Below are positions 18,160 through 27,959 of a DNA stretch of 64,000 nucleotides, one piece after another. Source of the DNA: Vibrio sp. AND4. Its GTDB lineage: Bacteria; Pseudomonadota; Gammaproteobacteria; Enterobacterales; Vibrionaceae. Each line of letters starts with the position of its first letter. Position 1 is the first letter of the stretch. Under the pieces are notes generated by a model. The model was not told where the DNA came from and made no database searches. It saw only the letters and a list, made by a program, of their open reading frames with translations. The stretch spans positions 1 to 64,000 of the forward strand of contig NZ_ABGR01000014.1 in NCBI RefSeq assembly GCF_000171815.1, written 5' to 3'. Position numbers and translations under genes: made by a program.

Positions 18160-20169
18160 ATGAGGTATACCCCAACTCTTAAGCTAAGCACGCGACTGGT
18201 GGCTTTTGTCACTATGATCGTTATTTGCGCAATGTTTATCTTGTTTGTCGGTGGCACCCTCTCTTTCAAACGACTAGGACATGAGTATCTCAACCATTAT
18301 TTGGAGGGGATCGTCGACGTTGTAGATAAAGAGTTGGAAGACCCAGACGCTGCTTACTCGATGCAGCGTTGGATGCCAAAGATGCTGCAAGCGAGCAACA
18401 TTGTTGAAATGACGCTGTCTACGAATAATGCTGTCGTTTATCGCTTCAAAGACACCTCTCATAAGACAGGGAGTTTGGCGTTGCTTGAACATGAGTATCA
18501 ACTTACTCACAACCAAGACTACGTCATCTACTTTAAAGCCATTCCTCCGTATCTCGGCTACGGATATTCGATGCAGGCTTTGTGGTCAATTACGCTTGCC
18601 GTTGTTCTTATTATTTTCTGTTTGATGCGTGGTGTTAAGTGGCTCAAAGAGCAGCTTGCAGGTTCGGAAATGCTTGAAGAGCGTGGCCGAATGATTTTGG
18701 CTGGCCGAGTTGAGCAATACGCAAAAGGTGATGAGCGAGAATGGCCTTATACGGCGAGCGAAGCGTTGGACGTATTAATCGAAGAACTTCAAGATGCGCG
18801 CAAGGAGCGCAGTCGCTTCGATACCTTTATCCGTACGCAAACTTTTCTCGACAAGTTAACTGGTACCGCCAACCGAGTCTTGTTTGACAGTAAACTGGAA
18901 TCGGCTTTGTTAGAAGGTGGCTCGCGTGGCGCCGTAATGCTGATTCGCATTCAAGACTGGAAATCCGTCGAAGAGGCGCAAGATAAGCAAACTTGTGATG
19001 ACTTTATCGTCGAAGTTGGAAGCTTACTCTCTAACCTAGTTCAACGTTATCCTGACGTAGTTTTTTCCCGCTATTACAATGCCGACTTTGCTCTATTTTT
19101 GCCACATCAATCGACAAAGGATGTCGCAAGCTTGGCATCTCAATGCATTCGTCAACTAGAGAAACTCGACCCTCCTTATCCTTTGGACTCTGACAACTGG
19201 TGTCATATTGGTATCACGATATACAAGGAAGGTGAGCTGCATAGCCAAATTATTGATGAAGCAGAAACGGCATTACGTAGTGCTCAGTTGCAAAATAGCA
19301 ACAACTGGAGCCGTTTTAAAAAGTGGAATCAGGATGAGGATTCACGAGGCAGTGTGAGATGGCGTACGTTATTTGACTCAGCTCTCACTGTTGAAAATGT
19401 GATGCTCTACGCACAATCGGCTTACCCAATAAGTGACGCAGCACATAGCAAACCCCTGCATAAAGAGTTAACATGCCGAATACGTGACCCTGAAAGTGGC
19501 ATTGTTAAAGCTGCTCGATTTATTTCTGCGGTTCGACAAGTCGGTTATGAAGCACAGATGGACCGCGCAGTTGTTAATAAATTCCTAAAAGATTTTAAGC
19601 ATAGTTTTGACCGTTCTACCTGTTATGTGCTCAACCTGCACGTGGTGCCTTTTAGACAACGAGAATATTTCAAGTGGTTTCGTGATGAACTCTTACAGTT
19701 GTCACGAGAGCAAAGAAAGTGCCTTACGTTTGAGTTTGTTGAGGCACAATTTGTGCGGCATTTCGACTTTATGCGACCCGTTGTCAAGACGTTAACAGGG
19801 TTAGGATGTCACATCATGATTGGACAAGCCGGTCGAACGATCGTCAGTACTCATTATTTAAAAGATGTCGACATTCGTTACCTTAAGCTCCATCGTAGCT
19901 TGGTATCAAAAATCGATCAGAGACATGAGAATCAGTTGTTTGTCCGCAGTATGTTGGGCGCGGCCGCAAACAGCAAAACAAAAATAATAGCAGTGGGAAT
20001 TGAGAACAAGCACGAATTGAACACCTTAATTGAATTAGGGGTTCATGGCGGTCAGGGGCGTTATTTCTCTCCAGAAGAGCAGTATTTACCTGGCGTTAAG
20101 CCAACAGTGACTTCTCAATCAGACTCTCAAATTAAATTGGGACGACGAAACCGCTGGCGAAAAAAATAA
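18160..20169 (+). CDS. csrD: Degenerate GGDEF/EAL protein CsrD (MshH)
   Basis: A 669-residue membrane protein whose E. coli homologue CsrD promotes RNase E decay of the Csr small RNAs. Two N-terminal transmembrane segments (about 10-33 and 142-162) flank a periplasmic stretch, followed by a HAMP-like helix, a GGDEF-type domain (about 225-385) and an EAL-type domain (about 415-650). Both enzyme sites are ruined: the GGDEF position reads YYNADF near residue 303, and the EAL signature reads HKEL. It should therefore be neither a cyclase nor a phosphodiesterase. In V. cholerae this gene is called mshH and heads the msh locus. The ATG at 18160 is preferred over a TTG at 18151 that sits only two bases from the AGGA. 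Confidence 0.92.
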   Translation: MRYTPTLKLSTRLVAFVTMIVICAMFILFVGGTLSFKRLGHEYLNHYLEGIVDVVDKELEDPDAAYSMQRWMPKMLQASNIVEMTLSTNNAVVYRFKDTSHKTGSLALLEHEYQLTHNQDYVIYFKAIPPYLGYGYSMQALWSITLAVVLIIFCLMRGVKWLKEQLAGSEMLEERGRMILAGRVEQYAKGDEREWPYTASEALDVLIEELQDARKERSRFDTFIRTQTFLDKLTGTANRVLFDSKLESALLEGGSRGAVMLIRIQDWKSVEEAQDKQTCDDFIVEVGSLLSNLVQRYPDVVFSRYYNADFALFLPHQSTKDVASLASQCIRQLEKLDPPYPLDSDNWCHIGITIYKEGELHSQIIDEAETALRSAQLQNSNNWSRFKKWNQDEDSRGSVRWRTLFDSALTVENVMLYAQSAYPISDAAHSKPLHKELTCRIRDPESGIVKAARFISAVRQVGYEAQMDRAVVNKFLKDFKHSFDRSTCYVLNLHVVPFRQREYFKWFRDELLQLSREQRKCLTFEFVEAQFVRHFDFMRPVVKTLTGLGCHIMIGQAGRTIVSTHYLKDVDIRYLKLHRSLVSKIDQRHENQLFVRSMLGAAANSKTKIIAVGIENKHELNTLIELGVHGGQGRYFSPEEQYLPGVKPTVTSQSDSQIKLGRRNRWRKK

Positions 20170-20180
20170 AGATACTAATC

Positions 20181-21629
20181 ATGGATTTTAAAGCGGTACT
20201 CGATAAACTCAAGCGGTCATCGGTTGGCGGTCGTATGTGCTTTTTGGTCATTCAGCCAGATGCAGTTTATATATCATCACCAACGAACAGCAGCCGACCA
20301 TCTAAATTTGAAATCTCCGAATCAAATTGGGAGCTCGCTTTTGAGCAAGCGCTAAGTGTTGCTGTTAGCGCTTATGATTCGTTATCAGTGGTGCTGTCTC
20401 ACCATTATTATCAGATGTATCAAATCGACAAGCCAGCGATGCCACGCCATGAGTGGCCACTGGCGCTGCCATTTTTGTTAAAAGAGCTTATTTCTGAGCG
20501 TGCTATCGATATCATTGCCGACGCTGTAGCCTTGCCTAGCTCTAATAAAATTCAAGCTTATGTGATGCCTCGTAAAACGCTCGACAAGATCGTTTTACTT
20601 GCTGACCGAGCCCAGTTTACCCTCGAATCTGTGCTTCCTGAGGATGACATTTGGGGGGACACTTCAGGTGAATTAGGTAATTTCCTACTCCTACAACGCA
20701 GTGCCCGCGGTCATTTTCGTATTAGTGCATTTGTCGAACATACCATCGCTTTTCATCGCTCTATTCGCAGTGTGACCCCTCCGCTAACGGGGGTGCCTTC
20801 AAGTGATTTACAGATGGATAGTCTGTCATTAGAGCTGCAGCGTTCGATCGATTATCTCTCTTCCCAGTTACGTCATGTCCAATTACACCAATTGAAGGTG
20901 TGTTGTGATGATGAAGATGAGAACGAACTGGTTGAATCACTCAATTACCGTTTAAGCACCAAAGTGTCTCCTTTACTCGCCGAAGAGCAAGCGCTATCAG
21001 GTTATGTATTGGCGGATACTGCAGCGGCTTCAGTGAGCTCTCGACGAATCAATCTTTATCCAGAATTCCTCAAGCCGAAGAAGAATCTGCTGACGTTGAA
21101 AAATGTTGTCATCTCTTGGGGGGTAGCTGCTGCATTGATCTTTATCTCTTTTGGCTATCTCACTTGGCAAAATCTTGGTGTCGCAGATGAAATCAAGATT
21201 GTAAAAAGTCGTGGCGAAATCATGAAATCTGATTTGCAACATCAGCAGGCCAATCTACGCAAATATCAACCGAATACCAATAAGTTGGCGGCAAAAGCTC
21301 GTTTGGAACGCGAAGTGAAAGCGAAACGCGATTCACTAAAAGCGGTGGGGAAATATGATGACTCGCAGCGCACAGGCTACTCTGGTGTGATGTTATCTCT
21401 GGCTAAATTGGGTAGTAATAACATTTCTTTGACTACCATACATATCGACAATACCACTCTAGGCCTCAAAGGCTTGGCAAGGTCACCGAGTGCGGTACCT
21501 AACTGGGTGAGCCAATTTAAGAATGAAATTAGCCTAGTGGGACGTACTTTTGATGATGTGAAGATAGGTCGTAACGAAGACGACACCGTGACCTTTGAAT
21601 TGAAGGCGCGTGGAGACAAAAAGAAATGA
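20181..21629 (+). CDS. mshI: MSHA biogenesis protein MshI
   Basis: A 482-residue inner-membrane protein of the MSHA type IV pilus assembly machine. The N-terminal ~300 residues are cytoplasmic and PilM-like in position. One transmembrane segment follows near 307-328 (core 'VAAALIFISFGYLTW'), and then a periplasmic coiled-coil and small domain like PilN. It therefore looks like a natural PilM-PilN type fusion. It starts 11 bases after csrD and overlaps mshJ by four bases (ATGA), so mshI, mshJ and mshK are translated together. Confidence 0.88.
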   Translation: MDFKAVLDKLKRSSVGGRMCFLVIQPDAVYISSPTNSSRPSKFEISESNWELAFEQALSVAVSAYDSLSVVLSHHYYQMYQIDKPAMPRHEWPLALPFLLKELISERAIDIIADAVALPSSNKIQAYVMPRKTLDKIVLLADRAQFTLESVLPEDDIWGDTSGELGNFLLLQRSARGHFRISAFVEHTIAFHRSIRSVTPPLTGVPSSDLQMDSLSLELQRSIDYLSSQLRHVQLHQLKVCCDDEDENELVESLNYRLSTKVSPLLAEEQALSGYVLADTAAASVSSRRINLYPEFLKPKKNLLTLKNVVISWGVAAALIFISFGYLTWQNLGVADEIKIVKSRGEIMKSDLQHQQANLRKYQPNTNKLAAKARLEREVKAKRDSLKAVGKYDDSQRTGYSGVMLSLAKLGSNNISLTTIHIDNTTLGLKGLARSPSAVPNWVSQFKNEISLVGRTFDDVKIGRNEDDTVTFELKARGDKKK

Positions 21630-22276
21630 ACGAATTTTGGTCCTCGTTAGAAGAGCGCTTTGATGAGGTGAGCGCTCGTGAAAAGGTATTGGTCGCTTTG
21701 TGCGGTCTTGTTGCCCTTACCATGCTCCTGTTTAGCTTGGTGTTGGAGCCAACACTGAACGAAGTGAATAGCAACAATGAACAACTGCGGAATTTGACCC
21801 AGACTAACCAGCAGACGGAAATAGAGATATTACGTATTCAAGCTCAGCTAAAGAAAGATCCGAACGTCGAAATTGATCAAGCGATCGCTCGGCTGATGAC
21901 AGAAAGTCAGCGCCTATCAATGCAGCTTTCTCAGATCATTGAACATTTGATCACACCTTCACAAATGGCAAGGTTACTCGAAACAGTTTTAGAGCAGCAA
22001 AGCGGTGTCCACTTGGTGTCGCTCCAGACTTTGTCTGCTGAGCCCATAACAGAAGACAAAGAAGTCTCTCAATACTCAGGTTATTACGTACACCCTGTCC
22101 GTATGGAATTGACTGGTGATTACTTTTCGATTGCTGACTATCTAACCAAGTTAGAGGGCTTACCGGCAAGTTACTATTGGCGCAGTTTCAGTTACAACGT
22201 GGAAGATTACCCGAAAGCAAAACTTGTACTGGAAGTGTATACCCTAGGTTCACAAGAGGAGTTTATTGGTGGTTAA
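21626..22276 (+). CDS. mshJ: MSHA biogenesis protein MshJ (PilO-like)
   Basis: A 216-residue bitopic inner-membrane protein: one transmembrane helix at about 21-41 (core 'LVALCGLVALTMLLFSLVL'), a periplasmic coiled coil at about 45-95, and a small C-terminal alpha/beta domain with 'RMELTGDYFSIADYLTKLEGLP', as in PilO/GspM-type proteins. It should join MshI in the inner-membrane alignment complex. The start overlaps the end of mshI, and the end overlaps the start of mshK. Confidence 0.87.
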   Translation: MNEFWSSLEERFDEVSAREKVLVALCGLVALTMLLFSLVLEPTLNEVNSNNEQLRNLTQTNQQTEIEILRIQAQLKKDPNVEIDQAIARLMTESQRLSMQLSQIIEHLITPSQMARLLETVLEQQSGVHLVSLQTLSAEPITEDKEVSQYSGYYVHPVRMELTGDYFSIADYLTKLEGLPASYYWRSFSYNVEDYPKAKLVLEVYTLGSQEEFIGG

Positions 22277-22601
22277 GAAACTTACGATCTCTGTCGTACT
22301 TGCGATGATCTCGACGAGTAACAGTCTGGCGAATCAAGATCCAACGGCACCTTTAGGCTGGGTTAAGCCTGTGACGGAGCAAGCAAAGCCAAAAGCGAAA
22401 CAAGCTCGCTTGCCTACCTTAAACAGTATTGTTTGTAAGCCCAACACATCATGTGTGGCCATTTTAAATAACCGAATTGTTGAGCCGGGAGCAAAACTCA
22501 ATAGCTATCGAGTAGCGAACATCAACAGTGAATTTGTAACTTTAAAGCGTGGTAGCCAGCAGTGGAAACTAGAGCTTTTTGGTCTAAACGTAAAACAATA
22601 A
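22269..22601 (+). CDS. mshK: MSHA biogenesis protein MshK (PilP-like)
   Basis: About 110 residues. A short signal peptide (ending near SLANQ) precedes 'DPTAPLGW', the kind of motif found in PilP/GspC-type periplasmic linkers. A small beta-rich domain follows, with 'LNSIVCKPNTSCVAILNNRIVEPGAKLNSYRV'-like content and two cysteines that could form a disulfide. It should connect the inner-membrane complex to the MshL secretin. The GTG at 22269 is seven bases from GAGGAG; the TTG at 22266 is an alternative. It overlaps mshJ by eight bases. Confidence 0.85.
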   Translation: MVKKLTISVVLAMISTSNSLANQDPTAPLGWVKPVTEQAKPKAKQARLPTLNSIVCKPNTSCVAILNNRIVEPGAKLNSYRVANINSEFVTLKRGSQQWKLELFGLNVKQ

Positions 22602-22622
22602 TAACCAGAGCCAGAACAGATT

Positions 22623-24257
22623 ATGCGCAAATTAGTTGCAGGAGTCGTGATAGCTTCCTTAATGGGTTGTTCTATGGGCCACCGAGACCCAGTCGAAGTG
22701 AAGCAAGCACTTAATAAATCCATCAATGAATCCAGTGGTCGCTCATTAACGGAGCTCCCCCCTTCAGTACAAGCCGATCTTATGCCGAATCTGGACTCCA
22801 ATATGGCTGCAAAAGAAGGCACGTTGAAGCGCTTTCGAGTTCAAGCTAACGCAGTGGAAACTCGGAGCTTCTTTGCTTCTTTAGTCAAAGGCACAGAATA
22901 CAGCGTGGCAATCCATCCTGCGGTACAAGGTAATATTACCGTTGACCTCTCCGATGTCACATTGGACGAAGTTCTGAATGTGGTGCAGAACATGTACGGC
23001 TATGACGTAGTGAAATCAGGCAAAGTGATTCAGGTTTTCCCTGCTGGTATGCGTACCGTGACGATTCCGGTGGATTACCTTCAGTTCAAACGCACCGGTC
23101 ACTCATTAACAAGCATAGTCACTGGTTCTGTGACGTCTGCGGGCACCTCTCAATCTGGTGGCGGCTCAGATGCTTCTGATTCATCGGACTCAAATAAGGA
23201 TAACGATAGCAGTTCTGCTTCATCAACGGGCGGGACACGGATTGAAACCGTGACCGAAAGTGATTTCTGGCCAATGCTGCAGCAAGCGGTTGCTAACCTG
23301 ATTGGTTCAGGTAAAGGTCAAAGCGTTGTTGTTACTCCGCAAGCTGGTGTGATAACGGTACGAGCATTCCCCGATGAAATCCGTGAAGTCCGTGAATTCC
23401 TGGGGGTATCGCAAGAGCGCATGCAACGCCAAGTGATTCTTGAAGCGAAGATCCTAGAAGTTACATTGAGTGATGGTTATCAACAAGGTATCGATTGGTC
23501 GAATATGTCAGCATCCATCGGGAACTCGGGCAGTATTGTGGTTGACCGCAGCCCTCTGTCTTTACCCTTGGATGCCATAGGCACACTGCTGGGTGGGCAA
23601 ACGAATGTCACTTTCTCTGATGGCAACTTTAAGGCGGTGATGAACTTTATGGCGACTCAAGGTGACTTGAATGTGCTTTCTAGCCCGCGAATTACAGCGG
23701 CGAATAACCAGAAATCCGTCATAAAAGTGGGCACCGATGAGTATTTTGTTACTGAACTTTCTAGCAACGCGGGTAACGGTGAGAATTCAAATGCCGTTCC
23801 TGAAGTTGAGTTAACTCCTTTCTTCTCTGGTATCTCTCTTGATGTTACGCCGCAAATTGACGACAAGGGTAACGTATTCCTTCATGTTCACCCTGCGGTA
23901 ATCGAGGTGGAAGAAGAGATTAAAAAGCTCAACCTTGGTGGCGAGTTTAATAACGTTCAGTTACCTCTGGCAAAAAGTTCGATCAGAGAGTCCGACTCGG
24001 TTATTCGTGCAAAAGATGGCGATGTGGTGGTCATTGGTGGCCTGATGAAGCAGCAAAACCTCGAACAGGTATCAAAAGTTCCCTTCCTTGGTGACGTGCC
24101 TGCGCTTGGTAACTTGTTCCGTAATATCAACAATGTGACACAAAAAACAGAGCTGGTTATTTTGCTAAAGCCAACCGTTGTTGGCGTGAACACATGGCAA
24201 AAGGAATTGGAACGATCACGTGATCTACTTCAAGAGTGGTTCCCTGACACTGAGTAA
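22623..24257 (+). CDS. mshL: MSHA secretin MshL
   Basis: The outer-membrane secretin pore through which the pilus passes. It has 544 residues. A lipoprotein signal with lipobox LMGC puts the lipidated Cys at residue 16. A short N-terminal secretin/TonB-like domain (about 65-140) is followed by a Ser/Asp-rich low-complexity linker (about 172-205), an N1-type domain, and the secretin core (about 265-525) with 'VILEAKILEVTLSDGYQQGIDW', 'VLSSPRITAANNQKSVIKVG' and 'VVVIGGLMKQQNLEQVSKVPFLGDVP'. It lies 21 bases after mshK in the same operon. Confidence 0.93.
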   Translation: MRKLVAGVVIASLMGCSMGHRDPVEVKQALNKSINESSGRSLTELPPSVQADLMPNLDSNMAAKEGTLKRFRVQANAVETRSFFASLVKGTEYSVAIHPAVQGNITVDLSDVTLDEVLNVVQNMYGYDVVKSGKVIQVFPAGMRTVTIPVDYLQFKRTGHSLTSIVTGSVTSAGTSQSGGGSDASDSSDSNKDNDSSSASSTGGTRIETVTESDFWPMLQQAVANLIGSGKGQSVVVTPQAGVITVRAFPDEIREVREFLGVSQERMQRQVILEAKILEVTLSDGYQQGIDWSNMSASIGNSGSIVVDRSPLSLPLDAIGTLLGGQTNVTFSDGNFKAVMNFMATQGDLNVLSSPRITAANNQKSVIKVGTDEYFVTELSSNAGNGENSNAVPEVELTPFFSGISLDVTPQIDDKGNVFLHVHPAVIEVEEEIKKLNLGGEFNNVQLPLAKSSIRESDSVIRAKDGDVVVIGGLMKQQNLEQVSKVPFLGDVPALGNLFRNINNVTQKTELVILLKPTVVGVNTWQKELERSRDLLQEWFPDTE

Positions 24258-24300
24258 TCGGTGTTAGGGCTGTCGCTAAACGTGGCTTTGTGATTTAGCT

Positions 24301-25146
24301 ATGTACTTGTCGCATTTTGGATTTCGAGTTCAACCTTTCTCGCTGACCCCAAACACAGAAATGTTTCTGGGGTTAGTGCCTCACTACGAGGCCATACAAA
24401 CCATTATGGCTGCGGTCCAAATGGGCGAAGGAGTGATTAAAGTCACCGGAGAGGTGGGGACAGGTAAAACCATGGTTTGCCGCAAGTTAATGGAGCAAAT
24501 CGAACCTGAGGTGGAATTGGTTTACTTACCGAATCCAGTGCTAAGCGGTGACCAGTTACAGTTTGCGGTTGCACGAGAACTAGGTATTCAAGATACCGAT
24601 CCGCTCAAAGTCGTGTCACTGATACAAGAGCGTTTAATCCAAGTTCATACTTTAGGGAAAAAAACGGTACTGATTGTCGATGAAGCGCAAGCTCTGTCAT
24701 CCGAAGCTTTAGAAACGCTGCGCCTTTTTGGTAATTTGGAGACCGGGCAAGACAAGCTGATTCAACTGGTGTTGTTCGGTCAGCCAGAGCTTGACGAGCG
24801 ACTTGAAACCCACGAGTTAAGGCAATTCCGCCAGCGTATTACGTTTAGTTGTCAGTTACGGCCTCTCTCGATAGAAGAGGGCGTGGCCTATATCAATAAC
24901 CGCTTAGATAAGGCAGGTAACGGTGCGCATGTTTTTTCGATTGAGCAGAAGAAGGCGATTTGGCGTGCGGCGATGGGTATCCCAAGGTTGATAAACCAAA
25001 TCAGTCACAAAGCCCTGCTTACTGCGTTCAATGACCGTTGTACGTTATTAAAGAATCAACACGTTTACGTGGCGATGCATGACACCTTTGATGCACGTAA
25101 ACCTAAGTTTAAAACTCCCAGATTTTGGGGATGGAGTCAGCCTTGA
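24301..25146 (+). CDS. mshM: MSHA biogenesis ATPase MshM (ExeA-like AAA)
   Basis: An AAA-type ATPase of 281 residues related to ExeA/GspA. It has the N-terminal 'FGFRVQPFSLTPNTEMFLG', Walker A 'GEVGTGKT' (about 52-59), Walker B 'VLIVDEAQAL' (about 122-131) and sensor-like 'IPRLINQISHKAL'. ExeA-type proteins help secretin assembly through the cell wall, but this protein has no peptidoglycan-binding tail, so its exact job is uncertain. It overlaps mshN. Confidence 0.88.
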   Translation: MYLSHFGFRVQPFSLTPNTEMFLGLVPHYEAIQTIMAAVQMGEGVIKVTGEVGTGKTMVCRKLMEQIEPEVELVYLPNPVLSGDQLQFAVARELGIQDTDPLKVVSLIQERLIQVHTLGKKTVLIVDEAQALSSEALETLRLFGNLETGQDKLIQLVLFGQPELDERLETHELRQFRQRITFSCQLRPLSIEEGVAYINNRLDKAGNGAHVFSIEQKKAIWRAAMGIPRLINQISHKALLTAFNDRCTLLKNQHVYVAMHDTFDARKPKFKTPRFWGWSQP

Positions 25147-26231
25147 GTGCCATCAATAAAGCATTATCAGAACTTGCTGAAAAACAGTCGCCTTCCGAGT
25201 TAACTCGGGCGGAGATTCCAAGTATTACTCGAAGCAAGCCATGGCTGTGGCTTGTGGGGGGATTTTCTTTGAGCTTGGCTGTTGGCGGTTGGGCGGTTTC
25301 TCAGAGCCCAGCGCCAATAGAGGAGGCTGTTTTAATCGCAGCTGCACCAATCAATCGCGCGGCGGTAGAAACATCACCAGTGGTTGCCGTCAGCCACTCG
25401 CCAACTAGCAAGGCGACACCTCAATTAGATAGCGTGGTTTACACGCGCGCAAGGGCCGATAAACCGAAACTCACGGTGCCATTACCCGCGGTAGATTCGG
25501 CTTCCCAAGTGGATGACTTTACCTCACTCAGAGCGTTATCGATTGAACCGGAGCAACCTATTTTACTGGCGAGCGTAGATAACGGTATTGATCGAGCTGC
25601 TAATGTCTCGAATCAAAGTTCAATGCGTATTGAACAGGTTGAGTTAACGCATCAGCAGTTAGCTGAAAAGGCATTATCGCGAGCAGGTAAGGCGATGGAT
25701 GCGAATGATATGAAAACCGCTTTGTCTGCATTTGGTGAAGCGCTTCGGTATCAGCCGACTAACGTCGAAGCTCGGCAAAAGCTCGCGGCGCTGTATTTCG
25801 GTAAAGGTGATACACGCAAAGCCTATGAGATTTTGCAAACGGGGATTTCTCTGGATATCGACCACCAGCCTTTACGGTTGGCACTGGCAAAACTGCTGGT
25901 AAAAGCACAACAACCAGAGGCCGCATTAAGCCCATTAGTGCATTTACCGCCAACACCCAGTCGTGACTATTTAGCGATGCGAGCTGCGCTGGCTCAAAAA
26001 CAAAATCAAAATGCCATCGCCCTTGAAAGCTACCGATTATTGACTCAACGTGAGCCGGATAATGCGCGCTGGTGGCTTGGGCTAGCGATTCAACAAGAGC
26101 GAGCACTGACTTTTACGCCAGCGATTGCCTCTTACCAAAAAGCGCAGGGTAAAATTGGTATTTCAAATCAGTCTCAGGCATTTATTCGTGACCGCTTGAA
26201 TATCTTGCAACAACTGGAGACAGTGCAGTGA
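25131..26231 (+). CDS. mshN: MSHA biogenesis TPR protein MshN
   Basis: About 366 residues. A short cytoplasmic N-terminus ('SAINKALSELAEK') is followed by one transmembrane helix at about 33-53, a Pro/Ser/Thr-rich periplasmic linker, and TPR repeats in the last ~190 residues. TPR proteins of this kind scaffold pilus assembly. The start is unsure: the ATG at 25131 and a TTG at 25143 are both possible. The TTG has GGAG six bases upstream and gives the N-terminus LSAINKAL, closest to the family, overlapping the mshM stop as ttga. Confidence 0.86.
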   Translation: MESALSAINKALSELAEKQSPSELTRAEIPSITRSKPWLWLVGGFSLSLAVGGWAVSQSPAPIEEAVLIAAAPINRAAVETSPVVAVSHSPTSKATPQLDSVVYTRARADKPKLTVPLPAVDSASQVDDFTSLRALSIEPEQPILLASVDNGIDRAANVSNQSSMRIEQVELTHQQLAEKALSRAGKAMDANDMKTALSAFGEALRYQPTNVEARQKLAALYFGKGDTRKAYEILQTGISLDIDHQPLRLALAKLLVKAQQPEAALSPLVHLPPTPSRDYLAMRAALAQKQNQNAIALESYRLLTQREPDNARWWLGLAIQQERALTFTPAIASYQKAQGKIGISNQSQAFIRDRLNILQQLETVQ

Positions 26232-27952
26232 AAATTCAGTTGAGAAAGCGTTTAGGTAACTTACTAATAGAAGAGGGCATTGTCTCTGAAGAGCAAGTCA
26301 AGCAAGCTTTGAATGCTCAGCACAGTACCGGACAAAAGTTGGGCGATGCTCTGATCGGGCTGGGTTTCATCAGTGAAGAACAGATGTTGGCGTTCTTATC
26401 CCAGCAACTCGGTCTACCACTGTTTGATTTTAGTCGTGCATCTATTGATGCCGATGCCGTCCCCATATTGCCTGAAGTGCATGCTCGCCGTTTACGCGCC
26501 ATGATTGTTGCTCGCAACGGCACAAGATTGCGTGTCGCTATGAGTGATCCCGCCGATCTGTTTACCCAAGAGTCATTGATGAACTTGCTCGGCGAGTATG
26601 ATTTAGAGTTCATTATTGCATCAGAACATCAGCTGGTAGAAAACTTTGATCGCTACTACCGTCGAACCAAAGAAATTGCCTCTTTTGCAGAACAACTGCA
26701 AGCCGAGCATCAAGATGTTGAAGGTTTTCATTACGGTATTGATGCTGCTGACAGCGAAGAAGTCACGGTTGTAAAACTGGTTAACTCGATGTTTGAGGAT
26801 GCTGTACAAGTTGGAGCGTCGGATATTCATATTGAGCCAGATGATAAGGTGCTGCGTCTTCGCCAGCGTGTTGATGGGGTATTGCATGAGACCTTGTTAA
26901 ATGAAGTGAACATTGCTTCGGCATTGGTATTGCGACTGAAGTTGATGGCGCATCTGGATATATCAGAGAAACGTTTACCACAAGATGGTCGTTTTAATAT
27001 CAAGGTTCGTGGTCAATCGATCGATATCCGTATGTCGACACTGCCGACGCACTATGGTGAATCCGTCGTCATGCGTTTACTCAATCAGTCTACTGGGCTG
27101 CGTGAGCTGGAAGATTCTGGTTTACCTTCTGAGTTGTTAGCACGCCTTCGTCGTCAACTCGCTCGCCCCCACGGTATGATTTTGGTCACCGGGCCAACGG
27201 GGTCCGGTAAAACCACCACGCTTTACGGCGCATTGAGTGAACTTAATCAAGCCAGCAAAAAGATCATCACGGTAGAAGATCCGGTTGAGTATCGTTTACC
27301 GCGTATTACTCAAGTGCAGATCAACACGAAAATTGACCTGACGTTCTCGCGAGTGCTGCGTACCTTTCTCCGTCAAGACCCTGACATCATTCTCGTCGGT
27401 GAAATGCGTGATCAAGAAACGGTTGAAATTGGCCTTCGCGCCGCACTGACTGGCCACTTGGTATTGAGTACCTTGCACACCAACGATGCGATAGACAGCG
27501 CGCTGCGCATGATTGATATGGGCGCGCCTGGTTACTTAGTCGCAAGTGCGGTGCGGGCCGTGGTCGCTCAACGCCTTGTTCGTCGTATCTGTTGTGATTG
27601 CAAAACGACGGATGTGCTTGAAGAAGCACGTCAGCAGTGGCTTGCGGGGCGCTTCCCTAACCAAGTGGGCTTAACCTTTCAAAAAGGGATGGGCTGCCAA
27701 AACTGCAACTTGACCGGTTTTCGTGGCCGAGTGGGTGTGTTCGAAATGCTTGAGCTTGAAAATGAAATGATGGACAAGCTACGAGCGAATGACACCGTAG
27801 GTTTCGCTCAGGCGGCGCGCCGCTCAGACAGCTATAAACCACTATTGGCTTCAGCAATGGAACTTGCGTTGCAGGGGACGGTGAGTCTAGATGAAGTCAT
27901 GAGCTTGGGTGAGGGCGATATTTCCTCTCAAACTGACCCCATTTATATGTAG
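26228..27952 (+). CDS. mshE: MSHA extension ATPase MshE
   Basis: The GspE/PilB-type ATPase that powers pilus extension, 574 residues. The N-terminal MshEN domain (about 1-145) carries two RLGxxL-type repeats, 'RLGNLLIEEGIVSEEQ' and 'KLGDALIGLGFISEEQ', the known c-di-GMP-binding motifs of V. cholerae MshE. The ATPase core has Walker A 'GPTGSGKT' (322-329), the Asp box region, and Walker B with 'DPDIILVGEMRD'. The His box is 'GHLVLSTLHTN'. A four-cysteine zinc site 'CCDCK ... CQNC' is intact. The start is GTG, overlapping the mshN stop. Pilus extension is therefore expected to respond directly to c-di-GMP. Confidence 0.95.
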   Translation: MKIQLRKRLGNLLIEEGIVSEEQVKQALNAQHSTGQKLGDALIGLGFISEEQMLAFLSQQLGLPLFDFSRASIDADAVPILPEVHARRLRAMIVARNGTRLRVAMSDPADLFTQESLMNLLGEYDLEFIIASEHQLVENFDRYYRRTKEIASFAEQLQAEHQDVEGFHYGIDAADSEEVTVVKLVNSMFEDAVQVGASDIHIEPDDKVLRLRQRVDGVLHETLLNEVNIASALVLRLKLMAHLDISEKRLPQDGRFNIKVRGQSIDIRMSTLPTHYGESVVMRLLNQSTGLRELEDSGLPSELLARLRRQLARPHGMILVTGPTGSGKTTTLYGALSELNQASKKIITVEDPVEYRLPRITQVQINTKIDLTFSRVLRTFLRQDPDIILVGEMRDQETVEIGLRAALTGHLVLSTLHTNDAIDSALRMIDMGAPGYLVASAVRAVVAQRLVRRICCDCKTTDVLEEARQQWLAGRFPNQVGLTFQKGMGCQNCNLTGFRGRVGVFEMLELENEMMDKLRANDTVGFAQAARRSDSYKPLLASAMELALQGTVSLDEVMSLGEGDISSQTDPIYM

Positions 27953-27959
27953 GTAAGTG

